Assembly: GCA_937928045.1 (NCBI GenBank)
Contig: CALFWO010000020.1
Coordinates: forward strand, 1-64,000
From: an uncultured Saprospiraceae bacterium
GTDB lineage: Bacteria; Bacteroidota; Bacteroidia; Chitinophagales; Saprospiraceae
Direction: 5' to 3'
DNA: 64,000 nucleotides
The position numbers and the translations under genes are program-made. Every line of letters begins with the position of its first letter. The first letter of the stretch is position 1. Shown piece by piece: positions 10,447 through 18,901 of the stretch. The notes under the pieces are model-generated. The model was not told the DNA's origin. It saw nothing but the letters and a program-made list of their open reading frames with translations, and ran no database searches.

Positions 10447-10671
10447 TTAAGGAAAAACAGTGTTGAATCCTCTGACTGTTACGGCTGTTCCCCACATAAA
10501 CATTGAGAATTCTTCATTGGCCGGTTCAATCAGGAGTTTGACTTTTTTCCCTTCATATTTAAGTTGGTTGGGAAAATTAATTGGTCTTATTTCTTCGCCA
10601 GCGTCTGTGACAACGCCATAAAATCCTGGGCCTAAATCAACTTGCTTAACTGTTCCTGTAATCCAACGCAT
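10447..10671 (-). CDS. Small conserved-looking protein, unknown function
   Basis: A 74-residue protein that I do not recognise. The sequence alternates beta-prone stretches (ITGTVKQVDLGPGFYGVVTD, KKVKLLIEPANE), suggesting a small OB-fold-like or SH3-like barrel. It has no signal peptide or membrane helix. It starts 5 bp after the stop of the S24-type repressor gene on the same strand, so the two are almost certainly one transcript, and it may be a regulatory partner of that repressor. Spacing and codon use look like a real gene. Confidence 0.7.
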   Translation of the reverse strand: MRWITGTVKQVDLGPGFYGVVTDAGEEIRPINFPNQLKYEGKKVKLLIEPANEEFSMFMWGTAVTVRGFNTVFP

Positions 10672-10676
10672 GGAAT

Positions 10677-11513
10677 TTATTTTAAGGTTACTATTTGCTG
10701 AATAGTATCAGCTAATTTTGTGATTTGTCGACTTTGCTTATCTATTACCACTTGAAGTTTATTGATGTCATCCCTTAAGTTATTTTGCAAATTTCCAGGT
10801 GCTGGTAAAAATGGAGAAATCTTCGCTCTGACATACCAAATCTCTCGAATATCGCCTATTGGAATATCATATGGGTCATAAAAATTGTTATCTGAAATCA
10901 AATGTAGGTTCTTGGATTCAGGAATTCTATTAATTGCTCGCTTTAACAAAATATCACCCCGAGTAACAACAACGTAAACATAATTATCTTTAATAGAGGT
11001 CTCCCAATTTTCAGGTTCAATAAAACTGCAGACTACTTTATCTCCTTCGAATAGCGTTGGTTCCATACTATCTCCAGCAACATCAAAAGAACGATGAGTC
11101 CCACTTTTGTACTTATAATCCGGAAGCGTAAAAGTTGGCAATTCTTGAATAAAAGTAGGATCACTAAATTCGCCAGCATATCCAGCATGCGCCGGAACAG
11201 GTACATGAACAATTCGCTCCTCTTCTTCTTTATCGGCAACGATTGTCAATACTCGAAAAGAGTTATTGCCTTCCTCACTCATGAACATTGGTCCTTCACC
11301 AGTATAAACATAAACCGGATTAATCTTATAGGACTCCACTGCTTTTCTTAATAATTCAATCGTTACATCTCGTCTACCTTTAAGAATTTCGGACAAACTT
11401 TGAGGCAGATACTCCAATTTTAAAGCAAATTGCCGACTACTTCGAATGGTACCTACCTCTCTTAATTTATTGTGACATTTAATAAAGCGTTGGGTCACGA
11501 TGCTGTTTGACAT
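10677..11513 (-). CDS. XRE-type HTH / S24 (LexA-like) autocleaving repressor
   Basis: A 278-residue regulator. The N-terminal about 65 residues form an XRE-like helix-turn-helix (SRQFALKLEYLPQSLSEILKGRR). The C-terminus is an S24/LexA-type peptidase domain with the nucleophile in AGDSMEPTLFEGDKV and the general-base lysine in GDILLKRAI. A likely self-cleavage region, VPAHAGYAGEF, lies between. I choose the ATG at 11513 because the TTG-type extension to 11555 adds unrelated residues before the HTH. Such proteins act as cytoplasmic repressors inactivated by self-cleavage. No prophage genes are nearby, so this looks like a chromosomal regulator. A palindrome at 11588-11612 could be its operator, and a small gene follows in the same operon. 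Confidence 0.88.
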   Translation of the reverse strand: MSNSIVTQRFIKCHNKLREVGTIRSSRQFALKLEYLPQSLSEILKGRRDVTIELLRKAVESYKINPVYVYTGEGPMFMSEEGNNSFRVLTIVADKEEEERIVHVPVPAHAGYAGEFSDPTFIQELPTFTLPDYKYKSGTHRSFDVAGDSMEPTLFEGDKVVCSFIEPENWETSIKDNYVYVVVTRGDILLKRAINRIPESKNLHLISDNNFYDPYDIPIGDIREIWYVRAKISPFLPAPGNLQNNLRDDINKLQVVIDKQSRQITKLADTIQQIVTLK

Positions 11514-11587
11514 GGCAAAATTTTGAATTGGCGAAAATAATAGACTTATCCACAATTTGCGAATTAATTGGAATAAATTACTAAATA

Positions 11588-11612
11588 AGTTACAAATATT
11601 CTAAATGTAACT
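11588..11612. promoter_or_regulatory. Inverted repeat, candidate operator of the S24 repressor
   Basis: Perfect 7-bp arms AGTTACA (11588-11594) and TGTAACT (11606-11612) are separated by 11 nt, in the gap upstream of the repressor gene. Position and symmetry fit an autoregulatory operator, but no binding evidence exists. Confidence 0.45.
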
Positions 11613-11655
11613 CCCATTTATTTTCCCGACCTAAAGAAATTTTAAGCACATCTAC

Positions 11656-12414
11656 CTACATCGCGTCTGCAATTTTACAGAAATCTTCAGCCTTCAAACT
11701 AGCTCCACCAACCAATCCGCCATCAACGTCAGGTTGAGAAAAAAGTGCACTTGCATTTTGAGGCTTTACCGACCCACCATAAAGAATTGAACAATTTTCT
11801 GCGACTGCTTTGGAGTACTTTGAAGCAATTAGTTTTCTTAAAGAAGCGTGCATATTTTGCGCTTGTTCTGGACTTGCGGTTTCTCCAGTTCCAATAGCCC
11901 AAATGGGTTCATAGGCAATCACTACTTTTCCGAATTCTTTGGCTGAAAGGTGGAACAATGACTGCGCAATTTGATTAGCAACATAATCATTCTGCATTCC
12001 TGATTGACGAATCGCCAAAGATTCACCACAACAAAATATTGGTTTAAGTCCATGTGCTAAAACTTGGTCAACTTTTGCCTTAAGCATTTCACTACTCTCC
12101 GCGAAATAAGCTCTTCTTTCCGAGTGACCAAGAATGACATAATCCACTTTAATTGACTTCAACATGGGAACCGAAAGTTCCCCAGTATAAGCCCCACTAT
12201 CTTCTGAATGGCAATTTTGAGCTGCACAATAAAGATATTTAGAATCAGATAATAAGTCCGCCACTGACTTCAAGTGAATGGCAGGAGGAGCCATGATTAC
12301 TAATTTATCCGAAGCACTACTTGCTGCGGCTCTAACCTTTTTCGCCAACTTAATTCCAGATTGATAATCCAGGTTCATTTTCCAATTTCCTGCTACAATT
12401 TTTTTCCTTGTCAT
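11656..12414 (-). CDS. tpiA: Triosephosphate isomerase
   Basis: A 252-residue TIM-barrel enzyme that interconverts dihydroxyacetone phosphate and glyceraldehyde 3-phosphate in glycolysis and gluconeogenesis. All diagnostic motifs are present: GNWKMN with the catalytic lysine, VILGHSERR with the catalytic histidine, AYEPIWAIGTG with the catalytic glutamate and flexible loop, YGGSVKP, and the phosphate-binding GGLVGGASL near the end. Length is standard for the family. It is cytoplasmic and transcribed away from the DUF72 gene. The repressor gene starts 142 bp downstream. Confidence 0.98.
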   Translation of the reverse strand: MTRKKIVAGNWKMNLDYQSGIKLAKKVRAAASSASDKLVIMAPPAIHLKSVADLLSDSKYLYCAAQNCHSEDSGAYTGELSVPMLKSIKVDYVILGHSERRAYFAESSEMLKAKVDQVLAHGLKPIFCCGESLAIRQSGMQNDYVANQIAQSLFHLSAKEFGKVVIAYEPIWAIGTGETASPEQAQNMHASLRKLIASKYSKAVAENCSILYGGSVKPQNASALFSQPDVDGGLVGGASLKAEDFCKIADAM

Positions 12415-12541
12415 TATAAGAGCCTTGTTCTAGTGATTAATAATGTGAGTTCTGTTTTACACTTTTTAAAAGCAACCTTAGGCTACTAAACGCTTTTCAA
12501 AAGTAGATCGGATAGGAGTTCCAAAAGTAAAAATATGCAGC

Positions 12542-12549
12542 TAATTTTG
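12542..12549 (+). promoter_or_regulatory. Bacteroidota-type -7 promoter element
   Basis: TAATTTTG matches the TAnnTTTG -7 consensus of Bacteroidota sigma factor promoters. It lies 49 nt before the DUF72 gene start in the tpiA/DUF72 divergent gap. No good -33 TTTG was found at the right distance. Confidence 0.4.
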
Positions 12550-12598
12550 CATGTGATTCGAAAACAAATTTAAAGACAAGTCAGAATATCTACTGAAT

Positions 12599-13513
12599 AT
12601 GAAATTTGGAAAAGTAGACCATCCAGAAAAAATTGATTTTAAATTCCCGGAAGTTCCAGCTTCAACATTTCAATTTTTGAGTCAACTGCCTAAATCTGAA
12701 AGCCCTGCTTCGCTTTACCTTGGTGCCACAGGTTGGTCTATGCGCGAATGGCATGGAACTGTATATCCGAAAAGCTGTAAGTCCTCGGATTATCTAAAGT
12801 TTTATTCTGACCAATTCAATACCATAGAATTCAATACGACGCACTATCGAATTCCTACCCCCGCAACTGTTGAAAAATGGTATCAAAATGCAGCCGATGA
12901 TTTCAAATTTTGTCCAAAGCTTCCTCAAACCGTCAGTCATCGAAATGATCTCGGTATAACTTCCGGACAGTTGGATCAGTTTATTGATGCTATGTTAGGC
13001 TTCAAAGAAAAAATGGGCTGTTGTTTTATGCAGCTGCCGCCTTACTTTGGACCAGATCGAAGCGACCTATTGAATAAATTCATGGATCAATGGCCTACGG
13101 ATGGAATTTCTTTAGCAATAGAATTTAGACATCCAGATTGGTTTAAAACTGTTAGCGGTAAAGCAATCTTTGGAGATATGAGAAAGAAAGGAATCGGAGC
13201 AGTAATTACTGACGTATCAGGCCGAAGAGATGTCCTTCATTTGGAGCTTACTGCAGCCTTTACAATGATAAGATTCGTAGGAAACGGGCTGATTTCCAGC
13301 GACATAAGTCGTATGAATGCATGGGTAACTTTACTAGCCGATTGGAAAACAAAAGGACTAAATGAACTCTATTTTTTTCCCCACCAACCTGACAACCTAT
13401 TGGCCCCAGAAGCCACAGTAGCAATTGCTAAAGCATTCAACGCCAAATCTTTTCAATACCGATATCCAAATTTAACATTGCACAATTCAGGGGAACAGAT
13501 GAATCTATTCTAA
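12599..13513 (+). CDS. DUF72 (YecE) family protein
   Basis: A 304-residue member of the DUF72/YecE family, a TIM-barrel-like fold of uncertain biochemical role. Recognisable blocks are YLGATGWSMREWHGTVYP, the FNTIEFNTTHYRIP stretch, the KFCPKLPQTVSHR block and the AIEFRHPDWF motif, in family order. The N-terminus is about 40 residues longer than usual before the first block. The protein appears cytoplasmic. The nearest same-strand gene, encoding a LOG-family protein, starts 62 bp downstream. I assign no activity. Confidence 0.88.
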   Translation: MKFGKVDHPEKIDFKFPEVPASTFQFLSQLPKSESPASLYLGATGWSMREWHGTVYPKSCKSSDYLKFYSDQFNTIEFNTTHYRIPTPATVEKWYQNAADDFKFCPKLPQTVSHRNDLGITSGQLDQFIDAMLGFKEKMGCCFMQLPPYFGPDRSDLLNKFMDQWPTDGISLAIEFRHPDWFKTVSGKAIFGDMRKKGIGAVITDVSGRRDVLHLELTAAFTMIRFVGNGLISSDISRMNAWVTLLADWKTKGLNELYFFPHQPDNLLAPEATVAIAKAFNAKSFQYRYPNLTLHNSGEQMNLF

Positions 13514-13575
13514 AAAGATAATTTCAGACCATTATAATCTCGAAGCAAATTACATATCTTGCCCAAAATTATTTA

Positions 13576-14169
13576 GTGCATAAGATTCATCAAATAGCGG
13601 TGTATGCCGCATCGAGTGAGTTGGTTCCTCAGAGTTACTTTGAAGCGACCAAAGTAGTTGGAAAAGTCCTGGCAGCAGCAGATATAAAAGTTGTATATGG
13701 CGGTGGGGGTTCAGGTCTAATGGGAGCATTAGCTGATAGCGTTCTTGAAAACAATGGGAAAATAAAAGGGATCATTCCAGATTTCATGATTGAGGTTGAA
13801 TGGCAGCATCAATCATTGACAGAGCTGGAAGTAGTCGAAACCATGTCTATTCGTAAAATGAAGTTCCTAGAGGGGACCGATGCAGTTTTAGCTTTACCAG
13901 GTGGTACCGGAACTCTTGAAGAATTACTTGAAGTGATTACACTTAAGCGACTGGGAAAGTATACCGGACGAATCATAATCTTGAATAAAGATGGCTATTA
14001 TGATCCTTTGTTAGCAATGTTGGACAAATGTATCAGTGAATCCTTTATGAGCCCTGATCATCGCAATATTTGGGATGTTATTAACGAACCTTTGAAGTTA
14101 TTATCAGTATTAAATAATGGAGAAAATTGGAATGTAACCCACATCAGAGAAGCAAAGTTAAAACGCTGA
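13576..14169 (+). CDS. LOG-family nucleotide 5'-monophosphate phosphoribohydrolase
   Basis: A 197-residue Rossmann-like protein of the LOG/TIGR00730 family. Members hydrolyse the N-glycosidic bond of (cytokinin) nucleoside 5'-monophosphates, and in bacteria are often annotated as lysine-decarboxylase-like by mistake. The paired signature is clear: GGGGSGLMG near residue 40, and PGGTGTLEE preceded by MSIRKMKFLE near residues 95-115. The start is a GTG at 13576, since no in-frame ATG precedes the conserved core. A TATCTTGC at 13555-13562 resembles a -7 element 14 nt upstream. ppk1 follows 29 bp downstream, and the two may be cotranscribed. Confidence 0.9.
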   Translation: MHKIHQIAVYAASSELVPQSYFEATKVVGKVLAAADIKVVYGGGGSGLMGALADSVLENNGKIKGIIPDFMIEVEWQHQSLTELEVVETMSIRKMKFLEGTDAVLALPGGTGTLEELLEVITLKRLGKYTGRIIILNKDGYYDPLLAMLDKCISESFMSPDHRNIWDVINEPLKLLSVLNNGENWNVTHIREAKLKR

Positions 14170-14198
14170 TTTTCTGTTGAAAATCTCTAGAAAGAAGC

Positions 14199-16298
14199 AT
14201 GAAGAAGATTGTGATTGAAGATAATGGAATTAATTACCAAGAAGGAGGACCTCTTCTAGATCGAGACTTAAGTTGGCTTTCGTTCAATTATCGGGTGCTC
14301 CAAGAAGCAATGGATGTTTCAAACCCACTGTTTGAACGAATAAAGTTCTTGGCCATTTATTCCAACAATCTGGAAGAATATTTTCGGGTCCGTGTGAGTC
14401 ACCATAGGAATCTTGTTCGACTTGGTAAGAAAACCAAAAAGAAACTGGATTATGACCCAGAAACCACGCTTAAACAAATTCTAAAGACTGTAAATAGTCA
14501 GCAAGAGGAATTCTCAGATATATTTGCTAATCACATTATTCCGGAGTTAGAGCTGCAGAATATCAATATTCTTCACTATTCAGATCTTGATGAAAGCCAA
14601 ATCACTTTTATAGAAGATTATTTTAATGACAACATGTTGCCGTTTGTGCAGCCTGTACTTTTAGTCCAAGACAGAATTAGACCTTTCCTAAACAATGGTG
14701 CCATTTATTTGGCTATGATTCTTCGTCCAAAAGGCGGATCTTCCGAAAGGAATCAATACGCATTGATAAAAATTCCATCTGATCACTTGCCTCGATTTAT
14801 CAGTCTTCCAGCCCCAAAAGGCCAGCATGACATAATATTCTTAGATGACATTGTTCGCTATTCTGCAAGTTGGCTATTCCCAGGTTATAACATAATCGAC
14901 TCGTTTTCAATAAAATTGACCAGAGATGCTGAATTATACATTGAAGATGAGTTTAGTGGAGATTTGATTTCAAAAATCCGTAAAAGTCTTTCAAAAAGAT
15001 CTGTTGGACCGGCATCGAGATTTGTGTATGATCGTGAAATGCCCAATGGATTAAGGCAATTTCTAGTAAAAAATCTAGCGTTGGACGATTCTGATTTACT
15101 TCCTGAAGGTCGCTACCACAACAACGCAGACTTTTTCTCCTTCCCTGACTTTGGAATGACCCATCACAAAAGTACGCCCCTACCCCCACTACCTTATAAA
15201 AAGTTAGAAAAGGCAAAAAATATATTTGAAGCAATAGCTAAAAAGGACCATTTAATCAATGTACCATTTCATTCCTATGAATCTACCATACGTCTTTTCG
15301 AAGAGGCGGCAAATGATCCTAAGGTAACTCATATAAAAGTTGTTCAGTATCGAGTCGCTAAAAAGTCCAGAATAATGGATGCTTTAGTTGAGGCATTAAA
15401 TGCAGGTAAGCAAGTGACTTTGTTTATCGAAGTTAAAGCAAGGTTTGATGAAGCAGCAAATTTGAAATGGGGAGAAAAGTTGGAGAAAGCTGGAGCCAAG
15501 ATTCATTACTCTATTCCAGGAATTAAAGTACATTCTAAGCTTGCCATATTTCATCGTCGCGAAAAAGGAAAGGTCAAATTATATGCGTACCTCAGTACAG
15601 GTAATTTCCACGAAGACACGGCAAAAGTCTATACGGACTTAAGTCTTTTTACTACTGACGAGCGATTGACAAAGGAAGCTTCCCGGGTATTTAGTTATTT
15701 AAGTAATTTTAAAGAACCGTCCTCCAAGTTCAAGCACTTATTGGTGGGCCAATTTAATCTTCGGACGGGATTAAAGAATCTCATCGATTTTGAAATAAAC
15801 CAAGCAAAAAAAGGAAACAAAGCTTCGATTTTCCTCAAAATGAATAGTTTGCAGGATAAGAAAATGATTAACCAACTTTACAAAGCTTCTCAAGCTGGTG
15901 TGGAGGTCAAGCTCATTATTCGAGGAATTTGCTGCTTAATTCCAGAAGTGAAAGGATTCAGTGAAAACATAGAAGCCATTAGCATTGTGGATCGATTTCT
16001 CGAACACAGTCGCGTGTTTATTTTTCATAATAAAGGTAATGAAAAGATTTTTCTTTCTTCCGCAGATTGGATGACAAGAAACTTGAGTCATCGAGTTGAA
16101 ACAGCCTTTCCGATATATGATCCAGGAATTAGAAAACAGATTAAAGAATTGATGAGAATCCAGCTTCAGGACAATGTAAAAGCAAGAACTCTTGATAATG
16201 AAGGACTGAATCAGTATCGACAAGGCCTTAACGATGTTCCGAACAGATCGCAGATGGAAACCTACTTTTATTTTAAAAGACTTCCTGCTTCAAAATAA
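14199..16298 (+). CDS. ppk1: Polyphosphate kinase 1
   Basis: A 699-residue PPK1, which polymerises the gamma-phosphate of ATP into inorganic polyphosphate, reversibly. The N-terminal LLDRDLSWLSFNYRVLQEA, the phosphorylated histidine in GIKVHSKLA (His445), the YLSTGNFHEDTAKVYTDLSLF block and the C-terminal SSADWMTRNL with a second His region (FIFHNKGNEKIF) are all present. Length is typical. Polyphosphate supports stress survival and motility or biofilm formation in many bacteria. Immediately downstream lies a 368-bp gap and then the exopolysaccharide locus. Confidence 0.97.
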   Translation: MKKIVIEDNGINYQEGGPLLDRDLSWLSFNYRVLQEAMDVSNPLFERIKFLAIYSNNLEEYFRVRVSHHRNLVRLGKKTKKKLDYDPETTLKQILKTVNSQQEEFSDIFANHIIPELELQNINILHYSDLDESQITFIEDYFNDNMLPFVQPVLLVQDRIRPFLNNGAIYLAMILRPKGGSSERNQYALIKIPSDHLPRFISLPAPKGQHDIIFLDDIVRYSASWLFPGYNIIDSFSIKLTRDAELYIEDEFSGDLISKIRKSLSKRSVGPASRFVYDREMPNGLRQFLVKNLALDDSDLLPEGRYHNNADFFSFPDFGMTHHKSTPLPPLPYKKLEKAKNIFEAIAKKDHLINVPFHSYESTIRLFEEAANDPKVTHIKVVQYRVAKKSRIMDALVEALNAGKQVTLFIEVKARFDEAANLKWGEKLEKAGAKIHYSIPGIKVHSKLAIFHRREKGKVKLYAYLSTGNFHEDTAKVYTDLSLFTTDERLTKEASRVFSYLSNFKEPSSKFKHLLVGQFNLRTGLKNLIDFEINQAKKGNKASIFLKMNSLQDKKMINQLYKASQAGVEVKLIIRGICCLIPEVKGFSENIEAISIVDRFLEHSRVFIFHNKGNEKIFLSSADWMTRNLSHRVETAFPIYDPGIRKQIKELMRIQLQDNVKARTLDNEGLNQYRQGLNDVPNRSQMETYFYFKRLPASK

Positions 16299-16666
16299 TC
16301 CTTGACGGGTGTTTTTTTCAATATTTGTTAATAATCCAAAAATTACCAGAATTGGGTTAGTTTCATACAGCAAGGCAAGCATAGATCATGTATAACTTGT
16401 TTAAAACGTTAGAAGTATACATGAGATAAATACCTTAGGTATTCTACGCGCAAAGTTGAAGATGTTATAATTCGCTTTTTGAGCAATTCTTACTTTCAAA
16501 TTATGCTTGGTTAGCTTGAATCTTCCCTTAAAATGTCTTAATCTTGCATGTAGCGAACGATCATAAAGAACTCTCTAGACTTACCATAGCTTCCATTTCC
16601 AACCAAAGTCTCATTTGAGACAATAAACAATTATTTTACACCAAAACGTACCTCCCGTACCTTGCT
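16299..16666. promoter_or_regulatory. 368-bp leader region of the exopolysaccharide locus
   Basis: No coding frame or strong terminator was seen. The segment is AT-rich and probably holds the promoter of the long plus-strand polysaccharide operon. A TACCTTGC sequence abuts the ATG at 16667, too close to be its own promoter. Confidence 0.4.
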
Positions 16667-18892
16667 ATGGATTTACAGTTTTTTTGGAACATTCTTGCTC
16701 GTAGAAAATGGTTGATTTTAGCTGTAATGGCTATCACATCAATCGCTGCATTCTATTTTGTTAGCAGGTTGGATCCAGTCTACAAATCAGATGCCCAGTT
16801 TACAACTGGTATTATTGACTTTAAGGGATTGACACCAGACGAAGATAATTTTTATCTGCAGAAATTCTCGGTAGAAATCTCATTCGGAAACTTGATGGAG
16901 TTGATGAAATCTCAAAAGAATTTGAGACAGCTCTCTTATCGCCTATTGGCGCATGATCTTGATTCTGAATATCCGTTTAGAACACCAGACGCAGAAGTCT
17001 TTGAAAAATTCAGCTTTACACCTGAAGAAAAGGCGGAGTTGGTTCAAGTAATGAAGACTAATTCAGAAACACTGAACTTTAAGATAGCCGACACACGAAT
17101 GCAATCTCTCTATAATGATTTTGCAAAGGCTTATGGTTATGATATAAAAGGATTGAAAGAATATAATCTTGCTATTGAAAGAATCAATGATACTGATAGA
17201 ATTAGAATTGCCTGCGAAACTGAAAATCCTGAATTGAGTTATTTTATCGTAGAAAATTTCACAGCAGACTTTTTGGAATATTATGACGATCTACAAAAAG
17301 AAGAAGATAATGATCAAGTAAAATTGTTAAAAGAAGCTGTAGCAGAAAAATATAAAGCACAATTGTCTAAGAAGTCAGAATTAGATGCTTACAGAAGAGG
17401 AAAAAATCTCGTCAATTTGACCTCGCAACAACAAGCTTTAGTAACACAGCGAACAGAATATGAATTGCAGCGTCAGACTTCATTTGAAAAGATCAATCCG
17501 CTGAGAGCAAGTATTGAAGATTTGGATAGACAATTAGCACAGATAGATCGAAACTCTACTGGATATGCAGATGAAAAAATGTCTGAGAATCGTGCGCTAT
17601 TAAACTTAAACAATAGGCTAGACAGGCTAGAAGAGGAATATGCTGCGAGCAATTTTAAGGACAAAAAAATTGAAACGCAGATTGCGCTTTACGAAAAACA
17701 GATTCAGGAAACATTAAAGAAAATAGCTAAACTGGAGCCGTTAACAGAGAAAGATGAATTAGAGCGAACGCAAGAAACTTTCGTACAGAAAAAGAATGAC
17801 TTAGAGATAGAACTTCGCCAAGCATTAGGTGCTGTTAAGACTTTGGATAAAAACATTGCGGAACTCGATCTTAGAGGAGCCGGTCTTGTAAACTCGGAGG
17901 CATTAGTAAACGGTCTAGAAGCCGAATACGAAATTCTTTTTGATGAGTACAAAGCATTGAATGAAGAACTGAGTAAAAAGTCAGTTGAATCCAAAGATGT
18001 TTCTTATCCAGTGAAGTTAGTAGAATCGGCTGAAATTGCTGATGAGCCTGAGCCAAATCACCAAACATTGCTTTCTGCATTCTCTGGACTTTTGAGTGGA
18101 ATGTTATGTACAGTTTTGATTTTCTTTCTAGCATTCTTAGATCAGAGTTTGAGTAACCCTAATCAATTTGAAAAGTTTACAAACTTGGTTCCTTTGGCTT
18201 CGATAAACAAAGTGAATGATAAGAATTTGGATATCAAAAATCTTTTCAATTCGACTTCTAAAGACAATCGTCAAGAATCATTTAAAGAATCTTTGAGAAA
18301 TTTGAGATATCAAATTGAATCAAGTGGAGCTCAAAAATTTCTATTAACTTCTACCAACAAAGGGGCGGGTAAAACATTCTTGCTCGTACACTTAGCCCAC
18401 GTTCTAACATTGAAAAATAAGAAGGTATTATTGATTGATGCCAACTTTAAAAATAATTCATTAACGCAGATGTCAAATCAAGATTTGCAGCAAGGGTTAT
18501 TGAACAGCAGATTACTTGGAGAGAATAAATTAAGTGAGGATTTTATGACTCAATCTCCAAACAATTCTAAATTCAACTTAGAGGGAGTCGATATCATTGG
18601 AAATAAAGGAACAAGCCAGTCCCCGTCGGAAGTATTTGCCGGTAAAGATTTTCATAACTTTATTACAGATTTGGGAGATCGTTATGACTACATCTTCATT
18701 GAATCTTCAGCGATGAACGACTATTCAGATACAAAGGAATTGGTTGAATATGCAGACAAAGTAGTGACTGTATTCTCAGCTGAATCAGAAGTCAAAAATG
18801 TTGACCGTGAAGCAATTGGATTCCTCCAAGGATTAGGGAATCGCTTTATGGGAGCAATTTTGAATAAGGTTGATCTGAAAAATTTAAACTAA
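16667..18892 (+). CDS. Wzc-like polysaccharide chain-length / P-loop protein
   Basis: A 741-residue polysaccharide co-polymerase-like protein. An N-terminal membrane helix (about residues 14-34) opens a Wzz domain. A long periplasmic coiled coil (about 200-440) and a second membrane helix (about 470-490) follow, then a cytoplasmic P-loop domain with Walker A NKGAGKTF (Lys569) and Walker A' KKVLLIDANF. It is built like BY-kinases (Wzc), which control chain length and export. Two features differ: the usual Walker B Asp is replaced (YIFIESSAM, Glu at that place), and there is no Tyr-rich C-terminal cluster. Kinase activity is therefore doubtful. It is the first gene of the plus-strand polysaccharide operon. 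Confidence 0.88.
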   Translation: MDLQFFWNILARRKWLILAVMAITSIAAFYFVSRLDPVYKSDAQFTTGIIDFKGLTPDEDNFYLQKFSVEISFGNLMELMKSQKNLRQLSYRLLAHDLDSEYPFRTPDAEVFEKFSFTPEEKAELVQVMKTNSETLNFKIADTRMQSLYNDFAKAYGYDIKGLKEYNLAIERINDTDRIRIACETENPELSYFIVENFTADFLEYYDDLQKEEDNDQVKLLKEAVAEKYKAQLSKKSELDAYRRGKNLVNLTSQQQALVTQRTEYELQRQTSFEKINPLRASIEDLDRQLAQIDRNSTGYADEKMSENRALLNLNNRLDRLEEEYAASNFKDKKIETQIALYEKQIQETLKKIAKLEPLTEKDELERTQETFVQKKNDLEIELRQALGAVKTLDKNIAELDLRGAGLVNSEALVNGLEAEYEILFDEYKALNEELSKKSVESKDVSYPVKLVESAEIADEPEPNHQTLLSAFSGLLSGMLCTVLIFFLAFLDQSLSNPNQFEKFTNLVPLASINKVNDKNLDIKNLFNSTSKDNRQESFKESLRNLRYQIESSGAQKFLLTSTNKGAGKTFLLVHLAHVLTLKNKKVLLIDANFKNNSLTQMSNQDLQQGLLNSRLLGENKLSEDFMTQSPNNSKFNLEGVDIIGNKGTSQSPSEVFAGKDFHNFITDLGDRYDYIFIESSAMNDYSDTKELVEYADKVVTVFSAESEVKNVDREAIGFLQGLGNRFMGAILNKVDLKNLN

Positions 18893-18901
18893 GCAAAAAC
18901 C

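Noticed and set aside
10677-11513. The S24 repressor as a sign of an integrated prophage
   Set aside because: No integrase, structural gene or attachment repeat is present, and neighbours are housekeeping genes (accC, tpiA).
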